A DNA stretch of 64,000 nucleotides from Pseudomonas zanjanensis. Lineage in GTDB: Bacteria > Pseudomonadota > Gammaproteobacteria > Pseudomonadales > Pseudomonadaceae. Where the stretch lies: positions 3,100,001-3,164,000 of the forward strand of contig NZ_JABWRB020000001.1 in NCBI RefSeq assembly GCF_014268745.2. The letters run 5' to 3'. This document shows positions 34,741 to 42,019 of this stretch, in pieces. Both the position numbers and the translations under genes were made by a program. How positions within the stretch are numbered: the stretch's first letter is position 1; each line of letters starts with the position of its first letter. A model generated the notes under the pieces. That model had not been told where the DNA came from. It was given only the letters and a program-made list of their open reading frames with translations, and searched no databases.

Positions 34741-35619
34741 TTACTGCATTTGTTCGCGTAAGAATTCCACCAACGCCTGCACTGGGCGTGCACTTTGCCG
34801 ATGCTGGGGATACACCGCCGATAGCGCCAACGGTTCGGTCTCGAAGCCTTCCAGGACCTTGATCAGCCGACCATCCTTCAAGGCATCGCCGAGGATGAAA
34901 GCGGGCAGATAGGTGATGCCCATGCCGGCAATGGCCGCGTCCCTGAGCAAATCACCATTATTGGCGCGCATGCGCCCCGTGACCTCCAGCGTCAACGGTT
35001 TGCCCGCCCCCGCGAAACGCCACTGCACCTGACGACTGTGACCATAGGGCAGGCAGTCATGGCTGCGCAGGTCTTCAGGCCGCGCGGGTGTGCCTTTTTG
35101 CGCCAGGTAGGTGGGGCTGGCGCAATACACCCGCTCGATGGTCGCGATACGCCGGGCAATCAGGGTCGAATCCTCCAGCACGCCGATGCGCAGCGCCAGG
35201 TCATAGCCCTCCCCCAGCAGATCCACCGAACGGTCGCTCAGGTCCACCTCGACGCTGACGCCCGGATAGCGTTGCAGAAACAGCGGCAACAGGCTGCCCA
35301 GGTGCGCCACAGCGAAGGACAGCGGTGCGCTGAGGCGAATCGTGCCGCGGGGCTCGCTGGTCTGGCCGCTGATGCCCTGCTCCACTTGTTCGACGTCATT
35401 GAGCAGGCGCAGTGCCGCTTCGTAGTAACGCTGGCCCAACGGGGTGACGTCCAGCCGGCGGGTCGAGCGATTGAGCAGGCGCACGCCCAGGCGCTGCTCC
35501 AGTGCCATGAGCTTGCGGCTGACGAACTGCTTGGACAGCCCGAGCTTGTCCGCGGCGGCGGTGAAACTGCCTGACTCCATGACCTGGGCAAAGATGCGCA
35601 TTTCTTCGAAGGGGTTCAT
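34741..35619 (-). CDS. LysR family transcriptional regulator
   Basis: This 292-residue LysR regulator has an N-terminal winged helix (MNPFEEMRIFAQVMESGSFT..KQFVSRKLMALEQRLGVRLL..RRLDVTPLGQRYY, residues 1-60) and a C-terminal co-inducer domain. The start at 35619 is chosen because AGGA lies 7 bases upstream; an ATG at 35625 would leave only 2 bases. It resembles the DsdC/AaeR-type regulators that govern quinone or aromatic stress genes, but the target is unknown. Nothing divergent lies immediately beside it; the ycaC-like gene is upstream on the same strand across a repeat region. Confidence 0.9.
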   Translation of the reverse strand: MNPFEEMRIFAQVMESGSFTAAADKLGLSKQFVSRKLMALEQRLGVRLLNRSTRRLDVTPLGQRYYEAALRLLNDVEQVEQGISGQTSEPRGTIRLSAPLSFAVAHLGSLLPLFLQRYPGVSVEVDLSDRSVDLLGEGYDLALRIGVLEDSTLIARRIATIERVYCASPTYLAQKGTPARPEDLRSHDCLPYGHSRQVQWRFAGAGKPLTLEVTGRMRANNGDLLRDAAIAGMGITYLPAFILGDALKDGRLIKVLEGFETEPLALSAVYPQHRQSARPVQALVEFLREQMQ

Positions 35620-35745
35620 TGTCATTCCTGGAGTGGACAGTCAGGGAGATGAGTTGGGCATTGTGGGTGGTGTAATGCAGGTTGGAAAGGTGTCGAATGT
35701 ACCATCGCCATCGCGAGCAAGCTTTGCTCCCACAGGCTTTCCCTC

Positions 35746-35884
35746 GATCCCATGTGGAAGCAAGGCTGATCTGGTCAAGCTGCTTCCACAGGTTTTTCCC
35801 GATCCCATGTGGGAGCAAAGCTGATCTGGTCAAGCTGCTTCCACAGGTTTTTCCCGATCCCATGTGGGAGCAAAGCTTGCTCGC
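35746..35884. repeat. 55-bp tandem repeats derived from a REP element
   Basis: Units starting GATCCCATGTGG at 35746, 35801 and 35856 are exactly 55 bp apart. Each has GCTGATCTGGTCAAGCTGC and CCACAGGTTTTTCCC between REP-like arms. The third copy is incomplete and runs into a normal GCTTGCTCGCGATAGCGG arm. The 5' side (35707-35734) is a REP arm (CGCGAGCAAGCTTTGCTCCCAC). Confidence 0.85.
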
Positions 35885-35925
35885 GATAGCGGTGGTTCGG
35901 TTTGCAAGGGTTTAATGCCCTGCAC

Positions 35926-35949
35926 AAAAACGCCCGCACAAGGCGGGCG
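35926..35949 (-). terminator. Terminator of the ycaC-like gene
   Basis: On the minus strand the stem CGCCCGC / GCGGGCG with an ACAAG-type 5-base loop is followed by five T residues (AAAAA at 35926-35930 on the plus strand). It lies 19 bases past the stop. Confidence 0.9.
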
Positions 35950-35967
35950 TCATACAACATGAACCGC

Positions 35968-36597
35968 TTACTTGGCCGTCAGCGCCGAGTAGCTGTTCAT
36001 CAGGTTGCGGTAGTTCGGAATGCGCTGGGACAGCAGGTTGCCCAGGCCTTCGATGTCGTTGCGCCAGTCGCGGTGCAGCTCACAGGCCACCGAGAACCAG
36101 TTCATCATCTGCGCGCCAGCAGCGGTCATGCGCACCCAGGCGGCTTGTTGCACGGTTTCGTTGAAGGTACCCGAAGCGTCGGTGACGACGAACACGTCAA
36201 AGCCTTCAGCCAGCGCCGACAAGGTCGGGAACGCCACGCAGACGTCGGTGACCACGCCGGCGATGATCAGTTGCTTGCGGCCGGTGGCCTTGATTGCCTT
36301 GACGAAATCTTCGTTGTCCCAGGCGTTGATCTGGCCTGGACGCGGGATGTACGGCGCGTCCGGGAACATTTCCTTGAGTTCCGGCACGATCGGGCCGTTG
36401 GGACCTTGTTCGAAGCTGGTGGTCAGGATGGTCGGCAGGTTGAAGAACTTCGCCAGGTCGGCCAGCGCCAATACGTTGTTCTTGAACTCGTTGGGCGAGA
36501 AGTCCTGGACCAGGGAAATCAGACCGGTCTGGTGATCGACCAGCAGGACGACCGCGTCGTCTTTGTTCAGACGGTTGTAGGCGGGAACGTTGCTCAT
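35968..36597 (-). CDS. ycaC: YcaC-type isochorismatase-fold hydrolase
   Basis: This 209-residue protein is a close homologue of E. coli YcaC: it shares ARPGxINAWDNEDFVKA-like, LIIAGVVTDVCVAFP, VTDASGTFNE and SVACELHRDWRNDIEG segments. The catalytic Asp (D21 in LLVDHQTGL) and Cys (C120 in VTDVC) are present. YcaC is an octameric cysteine hydrolase of unknown substrate. It is followed by a clear terminator, and a REPIN separates it from the amidohydrolase upstream on the same strand. Confidence 0.92.
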   Translation of the reverse strand: MSNVPAYNRLNKDDAVVLLVDHQTGLISLVQDFSPNEFKNNVLALADLAKFFNLPTILTTSFEQGPNGPIVPELKEMFPDAPYIPRPGQINAWDNEDFVKAIKATGRKQLIIAGVVTDVCVAFPTLSALAEGFDVFVVTDASGTFNETVQQAAWVRMTAAGAQMMNWFSVACELHRDWRNDIEGLGNLLSQRIPNYRNLMNSYSALTAK

Positions 36598-36634
36598 GGG
36601 GTGACTCCTTTGGGATGGATGTTACAGGCCCCCT

Positions 36635-36722
36635 GTGGGAGCGGGCTTGCTCGCGAAGGCGTCGTCACATCCGACAGCCTTGCAAGCTGACACACCGCTT
36701 TCGCGAGCAAGCCCGCTCCCAC
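36635..36722. repeat. REPIN element
   Basis: The arms GTGGGAGCGGGCTTGCTCGC and complement are separated by a short middle. It lies between the amidohydrolase stop and the ycaC-like gene. Confidence 0.92.
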
Positions 36723-36739
36723 AGGGGAAAATGTGTTAG

Positions 36740-38578
36740 TCAAAAGGCAAAGCAGGAACAACCAAACGCGCCCCAGAAACCCTGGAAATCGCTGACCGGA
36801 ACGTTCGACAATCGCGCCCGTTCGTGGCTGTGGGAATGCACCTTGCACGGCCCGCTGCACTGGTGGACTTGCGCCTGCAGCGGTGAGGCCGGGCGCCAGT
36901 GGCCCGGGACCTTGACCACCGGCGACCAGTCCGGCAGCACCGGGACGCTGGCCGGGCCGAGTTTTTCGAAGTCGCCAGCGGCGTACACCACTTTGCCATC
37001 CACTACGGTCAGCACCGACTCGATCCACTTGATGGCTTCTTCCTCGACGCTGAAGAAGTCCGCGCTCAGGGCCGCCAGGTCCGCCAGTTGGCCGACCTTG
37101 ATCTGGCCTTTCTTGCCCTGCTCCGACGAGAACCAGGCACTGCCGTGGGTGAACAACTCCAGCGCGGTCAGGCGCGGCAGGCCCTCTTCGTGCAACGACA
37201 GGCCGCCGACGGTACGGCCACTGACCATCCAGTACAACGAAGTCCACGGGTTGTAGCTCGACACGCGGGTGGCGTCGGTGCCGGCGCCCACCGGCACGCC
37301 TTCGGCGAGCATGCGCTTGATCGGCGGCGTGGCTTCGGCGGCCTTGGCGCCGTAGCGGTCAACGAAGTATTCGCCCTGGAAGGCCATGCGGTCCTGGATC
37401 GCAATACCGCCGCCCAGTGCCCGTACACGCTCGATGTTTTTCGGCGTGATGGTTTCGGCGTGGTCGAAAAACCACGGCAGGCCATTGAACGGAATGTCGC
37501 GATTGACCTTCTCGAACACGTCGAGCATGCGGCTGATGGATTCGTCGTAGGTGGCGTGCAGGCGGAACGGCCAGCGCTGCTCCACCAGGTGACGCACCAC
37601 CGGCTCCAGGTCCTGTTCCATGCCCGGTGGCAGGTCCGGGCGCGGTTCGAGGAAGTCTTCGAAGTCCGCCGCCGAGAACACCAACATTTCCCCGGCACCG
37701 TTGTGCCGCAGGAAATCGTCGCCCTGGTGCAGCTTGACGCTGCCGGTCCAGTTCTTGAAATCGGTGAGTTCTTCCTTGGGCTTCTGGGTGAACAGGTTGT
37801 AGGCGATGCGCACCGTCAACTGCTGCTCGCGGGCCAACTGCTCGATGACCTCGTAGTCGTCCGGGTAGTTCTGGTAGCCGCCGCCGGCGTCGATGGCGCT
37901 GGTCAGGCCCAGGCGATTGAGTTCGCGCATGAACTGGCGGGTGGAGTTGACCTGGTATTCCAGCGGCAACTTCGGCCCTTTCGCCAGCGTCGAATACAGG
38001 ATCATCGCGTTGGGCCGCGCCACCAGCATGCCGGTGGGCTCGCCCTTGCTGTCGCGTACGATCTCGCCACCCGGCGGGTTCGGCGTGTCGCGGGTGTAGC
38101 CGGCGACACGCAGCGCGGCGCGGTTGAGCAAGGCGCGGTCATACAGGTGCAACACGAACACGGGCGTATCGGGGGCGGCCTGGTTGAGTTCTTCCAGGGT
38201 CGGCATGCGCTTTTCGGCGAACTGGAATTCGTTCCAGCCGCCCACCACGCGAACCCATTGCGGCGTTGGCGTGCGGTCGGCCTGGTCCTTGAGCATGCGC
38301 AAGGCATCGGCCAACGACGGCACGCCTTCCCAACGCAGCTCCAGGTTGTAGTTCAAGCCACCCCGGATCAAGTGCAGGTGCGAGTCGTTGAGACCGGGAA
38401 TGACGGTGCGGCCCTTGAGGTCGATGACCTGGGTACCGCTGCCGCGCAGGGCCATGGCCTCGGCGTCGGTGCCCACGGCGACAAAGCGGCCCTGGCTGAT
38501 GGCGACCGCGCTGGCGCGAGGCTTCTCGCGATCGACGGTGTGGAATTGGCCATTGAACAGAATCAGGTCGGCGTTCAT
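36740..38578 (-). CDS. YtcJ-type amidohydrolase with Cys/His-rich C-terminus
   Basis: This 612-residue Amidohydro_3 metalloenzyme has the N-terminal beta sandwich (ADLILFNGQFHTVD), the HxH metal motif in DSHLHL (H67, H69), further His in RLHATYDESI and FFDHAETI, and the catalytic Asp segment GAGTDATRV, followed by PWTSLYWMVSGRTVGG. Family members hydrolyse amides, N-formyl groups or ring amides, but the substrate here is unknown. Unlike many members it ends in an unusual tail of about 42 residues with CSGPC, HSHSH and a final FWGAFGCSCFAF. The tail reads as authentic in frame rather than a frameshift artefact. Confidence 0.9.
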   Translation of the reverse strand: MNADLILFNGQFHTVDREKPRASAVAISQGRFVAVGTDAEAMALRGSGTQVIDLKGRTVIPGLNDSHLHLIRGGLNYNLELRWEGVPSLADALRMLKDQADRTPTPQWVRVVGGWNEFQFAEKRMPTLEELNQAAPDTPVFVLHLYDRALLNRAALRVAGYTRDTPNPPGGEIVRDSKGEPTGMLVARPNAMILYSTLAKGPKLPLEYQVNSTRQFMRELNRLGLTSAIDAGGGYQNYPDDYEVIEQLAREQQLTVRIAYNLFTQKPKEELTDFKNWTGSVKLHQGDDFLRHNGAGEMLVFSAADFEDFLEPRPDLPPGMEQDLEPVVRHLVEQRWPFRLHATYDESISRMLDVFEKVNRDIPFNGLPWFFDHAETITPKNIERVRALGGGIAIQDRMAFQGEYFVDRYGAKAAEATPPIKRMLAEGVPVGAGTDATRVSSYNPWTSLYWMVSGRTVGGLSLHEEGLPRLTALELFTHGSAWFSSEQGKKGQIKVGQLADLAALSADFFSVEEEAIKWIESVLTVVDGKVVYAAGDFEKLGPASVPVLPDWSPVVKVPGHWRPASPLQAQVHQCSGPCKVHSHSHERARLSNVPVSDFQGFWGAFGCSCFAF

Positions 38579-38617
38579 CGGATTTCCTTCAACAATAATG
38601 GATGTGCGGACTAATCC

Positions 38618-38706
38618 GTGGCGAGGGAGCTTGCTCCCGCTGGGCTGCGAAGCGGCCCCAAAAGAGCGGACGCTACGCGTCCAGCGGGAGCAAGCTCCCT
38701 CGCCAC
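38618..38706. repeat. Inverted-repeat element, GTGGCGAGGGAGC type
   Basis: The outer arms GTGGCGAGGGAGCTTGCTCC and complement surround GGGCTGCGAAGCGGCCCC and GGACGCTACGCGTCC palindromes. This is the fourth family copy in the window, between the amidohydrolase start and the ABM gene. Confidence 0.9.
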
Positions 38707-38737
38707 AACAATGTTTGTCACAAAAGTTCGGCGCTGC

Positions 38738-39364
38738 TCAGGGCTCCAAGTGTTCGTGGGTTGTGGAAGCTTCCAGCCACGGCGCGAACAGCCGGGTCGC
38801 CAGCGGCATGCACACGTACACCACCGAGAGCACGATGGTCACGGTGATCAAAAACGTGGCGACCACGTAGTTGGACAGAAAGGCGTTGAGTTGCAGCAAC
38901 GGGCCCCAGAGCAACGGCACCAGCAAGGTGTGCGGCAGGATGACCAGCAGCGTCACCACCGATTGCTTCCAGCGCGGCGGTGGCGTGGCGGCATCGGCCA
39001 ACGGGGCGAACCAGAATTCCTTGTGCGAACCGGCCTCGATCTGATCACCGTCGGCCAACAGTGGCGCAGCCTCGGCCACCAATTCACGCCGCTCGGGGGA
39101 GTCCAGCCAGCGCTGCATGGCCTCGGTGGAGCGAAAACGCAGCACGCAGGTAAACAATGACAATCCGTCCTGCTTGCCCCGCACAACATCGACGCCCAAA
39201 TGGCCCGGCCACTGGCCAGCCACGGTGACGATGCGCCGCAACCAGGCCTCATAGGCATCGTTCTGCCCGGCTTTGATTCGGTGCTTGACCACCAAGGTGA
39301 CGATTTCATCGAAACCGGGTACCGCCGGGCTCGCGGTGGATCCGAGGGTTTGGGACTCAGGCAT
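38738..39364 (-). CDS. Antibiotic biosynthesis monooxygenase-domain membrane protein
   Basis: This 208-residue protein has an ABM-type ferredoxin-like domain (about 20-110: EIVTLVVKHRIKAGQNDAYE..FRSTEAMQRWLDSPER) followed by two membrane helices (about 135-158 and 163-188). The combination resembles the YgiN-like quinone-reacting fold tethered to the membrane. The ATG at 39364 overlaps the DoxX stop by 8 bases, with GGAG about 9 bases upstream, so it is the last gene of a LysR-DoxX-ABM operon. The enzymatic activity is unknown. Confidence 0.85.
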   Translation of the reverse strand: MPESQTLGSTASPAVPGFDEIVTLVVKHRIKAGQNDAYEAWLRRIVTVAGQWPGHLGVDVVRGKQDGLSLFTCVLRFRSTEAMQRWLDSPERRELVAEAAPLLADGDQIEAGSHKEFWFAPLADAATPPPRWKQSVVTLLVILPHTLLVPLLWGPLLQLNAFLSNYVVATFLITVTIVLSVVYVCMPLATRLFAPWLEASTTHEHLEP

Positions 39365-39770
39365 GACGCAGCACTCCATCAAAACGCGCGTTCAGCGCCA
39401 GGCGTCCAGGGCCGGCAATGAACACGCTGGTAAATACAATCAACAGCAACCAGCCAAACTGGCCTTCTTCCAGGCTCCACTGCGGGTGCACCACCAGCAG
39501 CGCCACGGCTAGCAGGAACAGGATCGGCAGGCACGCCAGGCGCACCAGCACACCGGCCATGATCAACAGCGGACACAGCACCTCGGCGAAAATCGCCAGG
39601 ACCAGGGTCGGCGCGGCGCCGAGGTGGAACGGGTCTTCGATGCGGGTCAGCTCGCTGCTGTAATTCAAGAGCTTCGGCAAGCCGTGGACCCACAGCAAAA
39701 ACAATCCGCCACTCAGGCGCAGGAACAACAAGCCCAGGTCCTGCAACGGGCGCTCATCGGTCAGGTTCAT
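39357..39770 (-). CDS. DoxX family membrane protein
   Basis: This 137-residue protein has four predicted membrane helices and the DoxX-type start (LGLLFLRLSGGLFLLWVHGLPKL). DoxX proteins associate with oxidoreductases and have been tied to thiol or sulfur redox. It overlaps the LysR gene upstream by 4 bases (ATGA) and the ABM gene downstream by 8 bases, making a tight three-gene operon. Function here is inferred only from family. Confidence 0.88.
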   Translation of the reverse strand: MNLTDERPLQDLGLLFLRLSGGLFLLWVHGLPKLLNYSSELTRIEDPFHLGAAPTLVLAIFAEVLCPLLIMAGVLVRLACLPILFLLAVALLVVHPQWSLEEGQFGWLLLIVFTSVFIAGPGRLALNARFDGVLRHA

Positions 39771-40708
39771 CGGTGGGCTCCGTCCGCGACCGCAGCGGCC
39801 GGCAGTGGTTGCGACATGTGGCTGGCGATGCGCGAACGCAGCCAGCGTTCGGCCGGGTCGTTGTCATGCACGCCGCTCCAGACCATCGACAGTTCGGCGG
39901 CGTTGATCTCGAACGGCGGGTCCTCGGCGCGCAAGGCGCAGCCTTCCACCAGTGCGCAGGCGGCGTAGTCGGGCACGGTGGCGATCAGCTCGGTGCCCGC
40001 CAACAATGCTCGCAGCCCGCTGAATTGCGGCACCGCCAACACCACTTTGCGGCACCGGCCGATGCGGGCCAGGTCCAAGTCGATGTTGCCGCTCAGGTCG
40101 CCCGAAAACGAAACCATGGCATGGGGGCGCGAGCAGTATTCGTCCAGGGTCAGCGGCCCCGGGCGCTTGTCGCCGCGCAAGACCTTGCAGGGAATGTCCC
40201 GCAGTTTCTTGCGCTTGGCATTGGCCGGCAGGTCGGTGGTGTAGCTGACGCCGACGCTGATTTCACCACTGGCCAGCAGCGAGGACATCAGCAGGAAATT
40301 GGCCCGGCGCACCACCACGATGATCCCCGGCGCTTCTTCGCGCAGTTGGCTCAGCAGCGGAGGAAACAGGCCGAATTCGGCATCGTCGGACAGACCGATG
40401 CGAAACACGTCGCAACTGGTGGACGGGTCGAACGCCTTGGCCCGGCTGACCGCGCCGGAGATGGTGTCCATGGCCGGTTGCAGCTCTCGCAGGATCGCCA
40501 GGGCCCGCGGCGTCGGTTCCATGCCGCGACCGTGACGGATCAGCAACGGATCGTCGAACAGATCCCGCAACCGCCCCAGCGCCGCACTCACCGCCGGCTG
40601 GCCCATGAACAGCTTTTCGGCGACGCGGGTCAGGTTTTTCTCGAACATCAGCGCCTCGAAGATCACCAGCAGGTTCATGTCGAGACGGCGTAAATCGTTG
40701 CGGTTCAT
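39767..40708 (-). CDS. LysR family transcriptional regulator
   Basis: This 313-residue LysR regulator has the winged-helix N-terminus MNRNDLRRLDMNLLVIFEAL..NLTRVAEKLFMGQPAVSAALGRLRDLFDDPLLIR (1-70) and a substrate-binding C-terminus. The frame is open upstream to 40780 over REPIN sequence; the family start at 40708 is used. It lies first in a 4-base-overlapping operon with DoxX and ABM genes on the same strand, so it likely controls them along with itself. The inducer is unknown. Confidence 0.9.
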   Translation of the reverse strand: MNRNDLRRLDMNLLVIFEALMFEKNLTRVAEKLFMGQPAVSAALGRLRDLFDDPLLIRHGRGMEPTPRALAILRELQPAMDTISGAVSRAKAFDPSTSCDVFRIGLSDDAEFGLFPPLLSQLREEAPGIIVVVRRANFLLMSSLLASGEISVGVSYTTDLPANAKRKKLRDIPCKVLRGDKRPGPLTLDEYCSRPHAMVSFSGDLSGNIDLDLARIGRCRKVVLAVPQFSGLRALLAGTELIATVPDYAACALVEGCALRAEDPPFEINAAELSMVWSGVHDNDPAERWLRSRIASHMSQPLPAAAVADGAHR

Positions 40709-40737
40709 GGGTGTTGTTCCTGTTGAATGCCGATCTT

Positions 40738-40825
40738 GTGGGAGCGGGCTTGCTCGCGAAAGCGGTGGGTCAGTTGGCACTTATGTCGAATGTGCCACCG
40801 CATTCGCGAGCAAGCCCGCTCCCAC
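40738..40825. repeat. REPIN element
   Basis: The arms GTGGGAGCGGGCTTGCTCGC and complement lie in the gap between the LysR start and the hydrolase stop. Confidence 0.92.
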
Positions 40826-40840
40826 AGGTTTGTGGCTTGA

Positions 40841-41662
40841 TCAACCCTGGATGAACGCCAACAGGTCCGCGTTCAAGCGGTCCTTGTGAGTATCGGTCAG
40901 GCCATGGGGCGCGCCGGGGTAGACCAGCAACTGCACGTTCTTGAGCAACTGGGCAGCGGCAATGCCGGCCGCTTCGATGGGGACCATCTGGTCATCATCG
41001 CCGTGCACCACCAAGGTCGGCACGTCGATGTTGCGCAGGTCTTCGGAAAGATCGGTCTCCGAGAACGCCTTGATGCAGTCGTAAGTGTTCTTGTGGCCGG
41101 CCTGCATGCCTTGCATCCAGAACCAGTCGATCATGCCTTGGGAGACCTTGGCGCCCGGGCGGTTGGCGCCGAAAAACGCGCTGGCCACGTCTTTGTATAG
41201 CTGAGAACGGTCGGCCAGGGAGGCTTGGCGGAAACCGTCGAACACTTCGATCGGCAAGCCACCGGGGTTGGCCGCGGTCCTGAGCATCAACGGCGTCACC
41301 GCCGAGATCAGGCCGAGCTTGGCGACGCGGGCCGCGCCATGGCGGCCGATGTAGCGCGCCACTTCACCACCGCCCGTGGAGAAGCCGATCAACACCGCGT
41401 CTTTCAAGTCCAGCCGTTCGATCAGCTCAGCCAGGTCATCGGCGTAGGTGTCCATGTCGTTGCCGTCCCAGGGTTGGCTGGAGCGGCCGTGTCCACGGCG
41501 GTCGTGGGCGATCACCCGGTAGCCGTTGGACGCCAGGAACATCATCTGCCCCTCCCAACTGTCCGAGTTCAGCGGCCAGCCGTGGCTCAAGACCACCGGT
41601 TGCCCAGTGCCCCAATCCTTGTAGTAAATCTCGGTGCCGTCGCGGGTGATGAAGGTGCTCAT
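40841..41662 (-). CDS. Alpha/beta hydrolase, non-heme chloroperoxidase/arylesterase type
   Basis: This 273-residue alpha/beta hydrolase is homologous to the P. fluorescens arylesterase/perhydrolase and cofactor-free chloroperoxidases. The nucleophile Ser95 is in [17 protein letters not shown], the acid Asp is in [11 protein letters not shown], and the catalytic His is in [12 protein letters not shown]; the oxyanion motif HGWP follows the third strand. These enzymes hydrolyse aryl esters and can form peracids with hydrogen peroxide. It is divergent from the large winged-helix regulator with a 357-base gap that includes an inverted-repeat element. Confidence 0.92.
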   Translation of the reverse strand: MSTFITRDGTEIYYKDWGTGQPVVLSHGWPLNSDSWEGQMMFLASNGYRVIAHDRRGHGRSSQPWDGNDMDTYADDLAELIERLDLKDAVLIGFSTGGGEVARYIGRHGAARVAKLGLISAVTPLMLRTAANPGGLPIEVFDGFRQASLADRSQLYKDVASAFFGANRPGAKVSQGMIDWFWMQGMQAGHKNTYDCIKAFSETDLSEDLRNIDVPTLVVHGDDDQMVPIEAAGIAAAQLLKNVQLLVYPGAPHGLTDTHKDRLNADLLAFIQG

Positions 41663-41774
41663 GACAGGGTTCCTTGAGGTGGGTGGATCGCTTCATGGTC
41701 CGGTCAGAGGAGGCGTTTGCGTGAGTTAAACGTTGTTAATTTTTTCGGAACGGCGGTGTTAAAAACCCGCTTTT

Positions 41775-41905
41775 GTGGCGAGGGAGCTTGCTCCCGCTGG
41801 GCTGCGCAGCAGCCCCAGAACTGTCACCTCGGAGTGTCAGATTGATTGGGAGGTGGGGCCTTTGGGGCCGCTTCGCGGCCCAGCGGGAGCAAGCTCCCTC
41901 GCCAC
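41775..41905. repeat. Inverted-repeat element, GTGGCGAGGGAGC type
   Basis: The outer arms GTGGCGAGGGAGCTTGCTCC and complement surround GCTGGGCTGCGCAGCAGCCC and GGGGCCGCTTCGCGGCCC palindromes. This is the fifth family copy, in the divergent gap between the hydrolase and the winged-helix regulator. I see no clear promoter in the rest of the gap (41663-42019). Confidence 0.9.
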
Positions 41906-42019
41906 AGGTTCGGCGTCTGGAAGGCCGGGAGTAGAGCCTGCACCGTTGCGCTTGACACCAAACCTGAGGAATATGCTCGGGTAAAGCCCGGGCATCGGGA
42001 CCAGAACATTGAGAGCACC

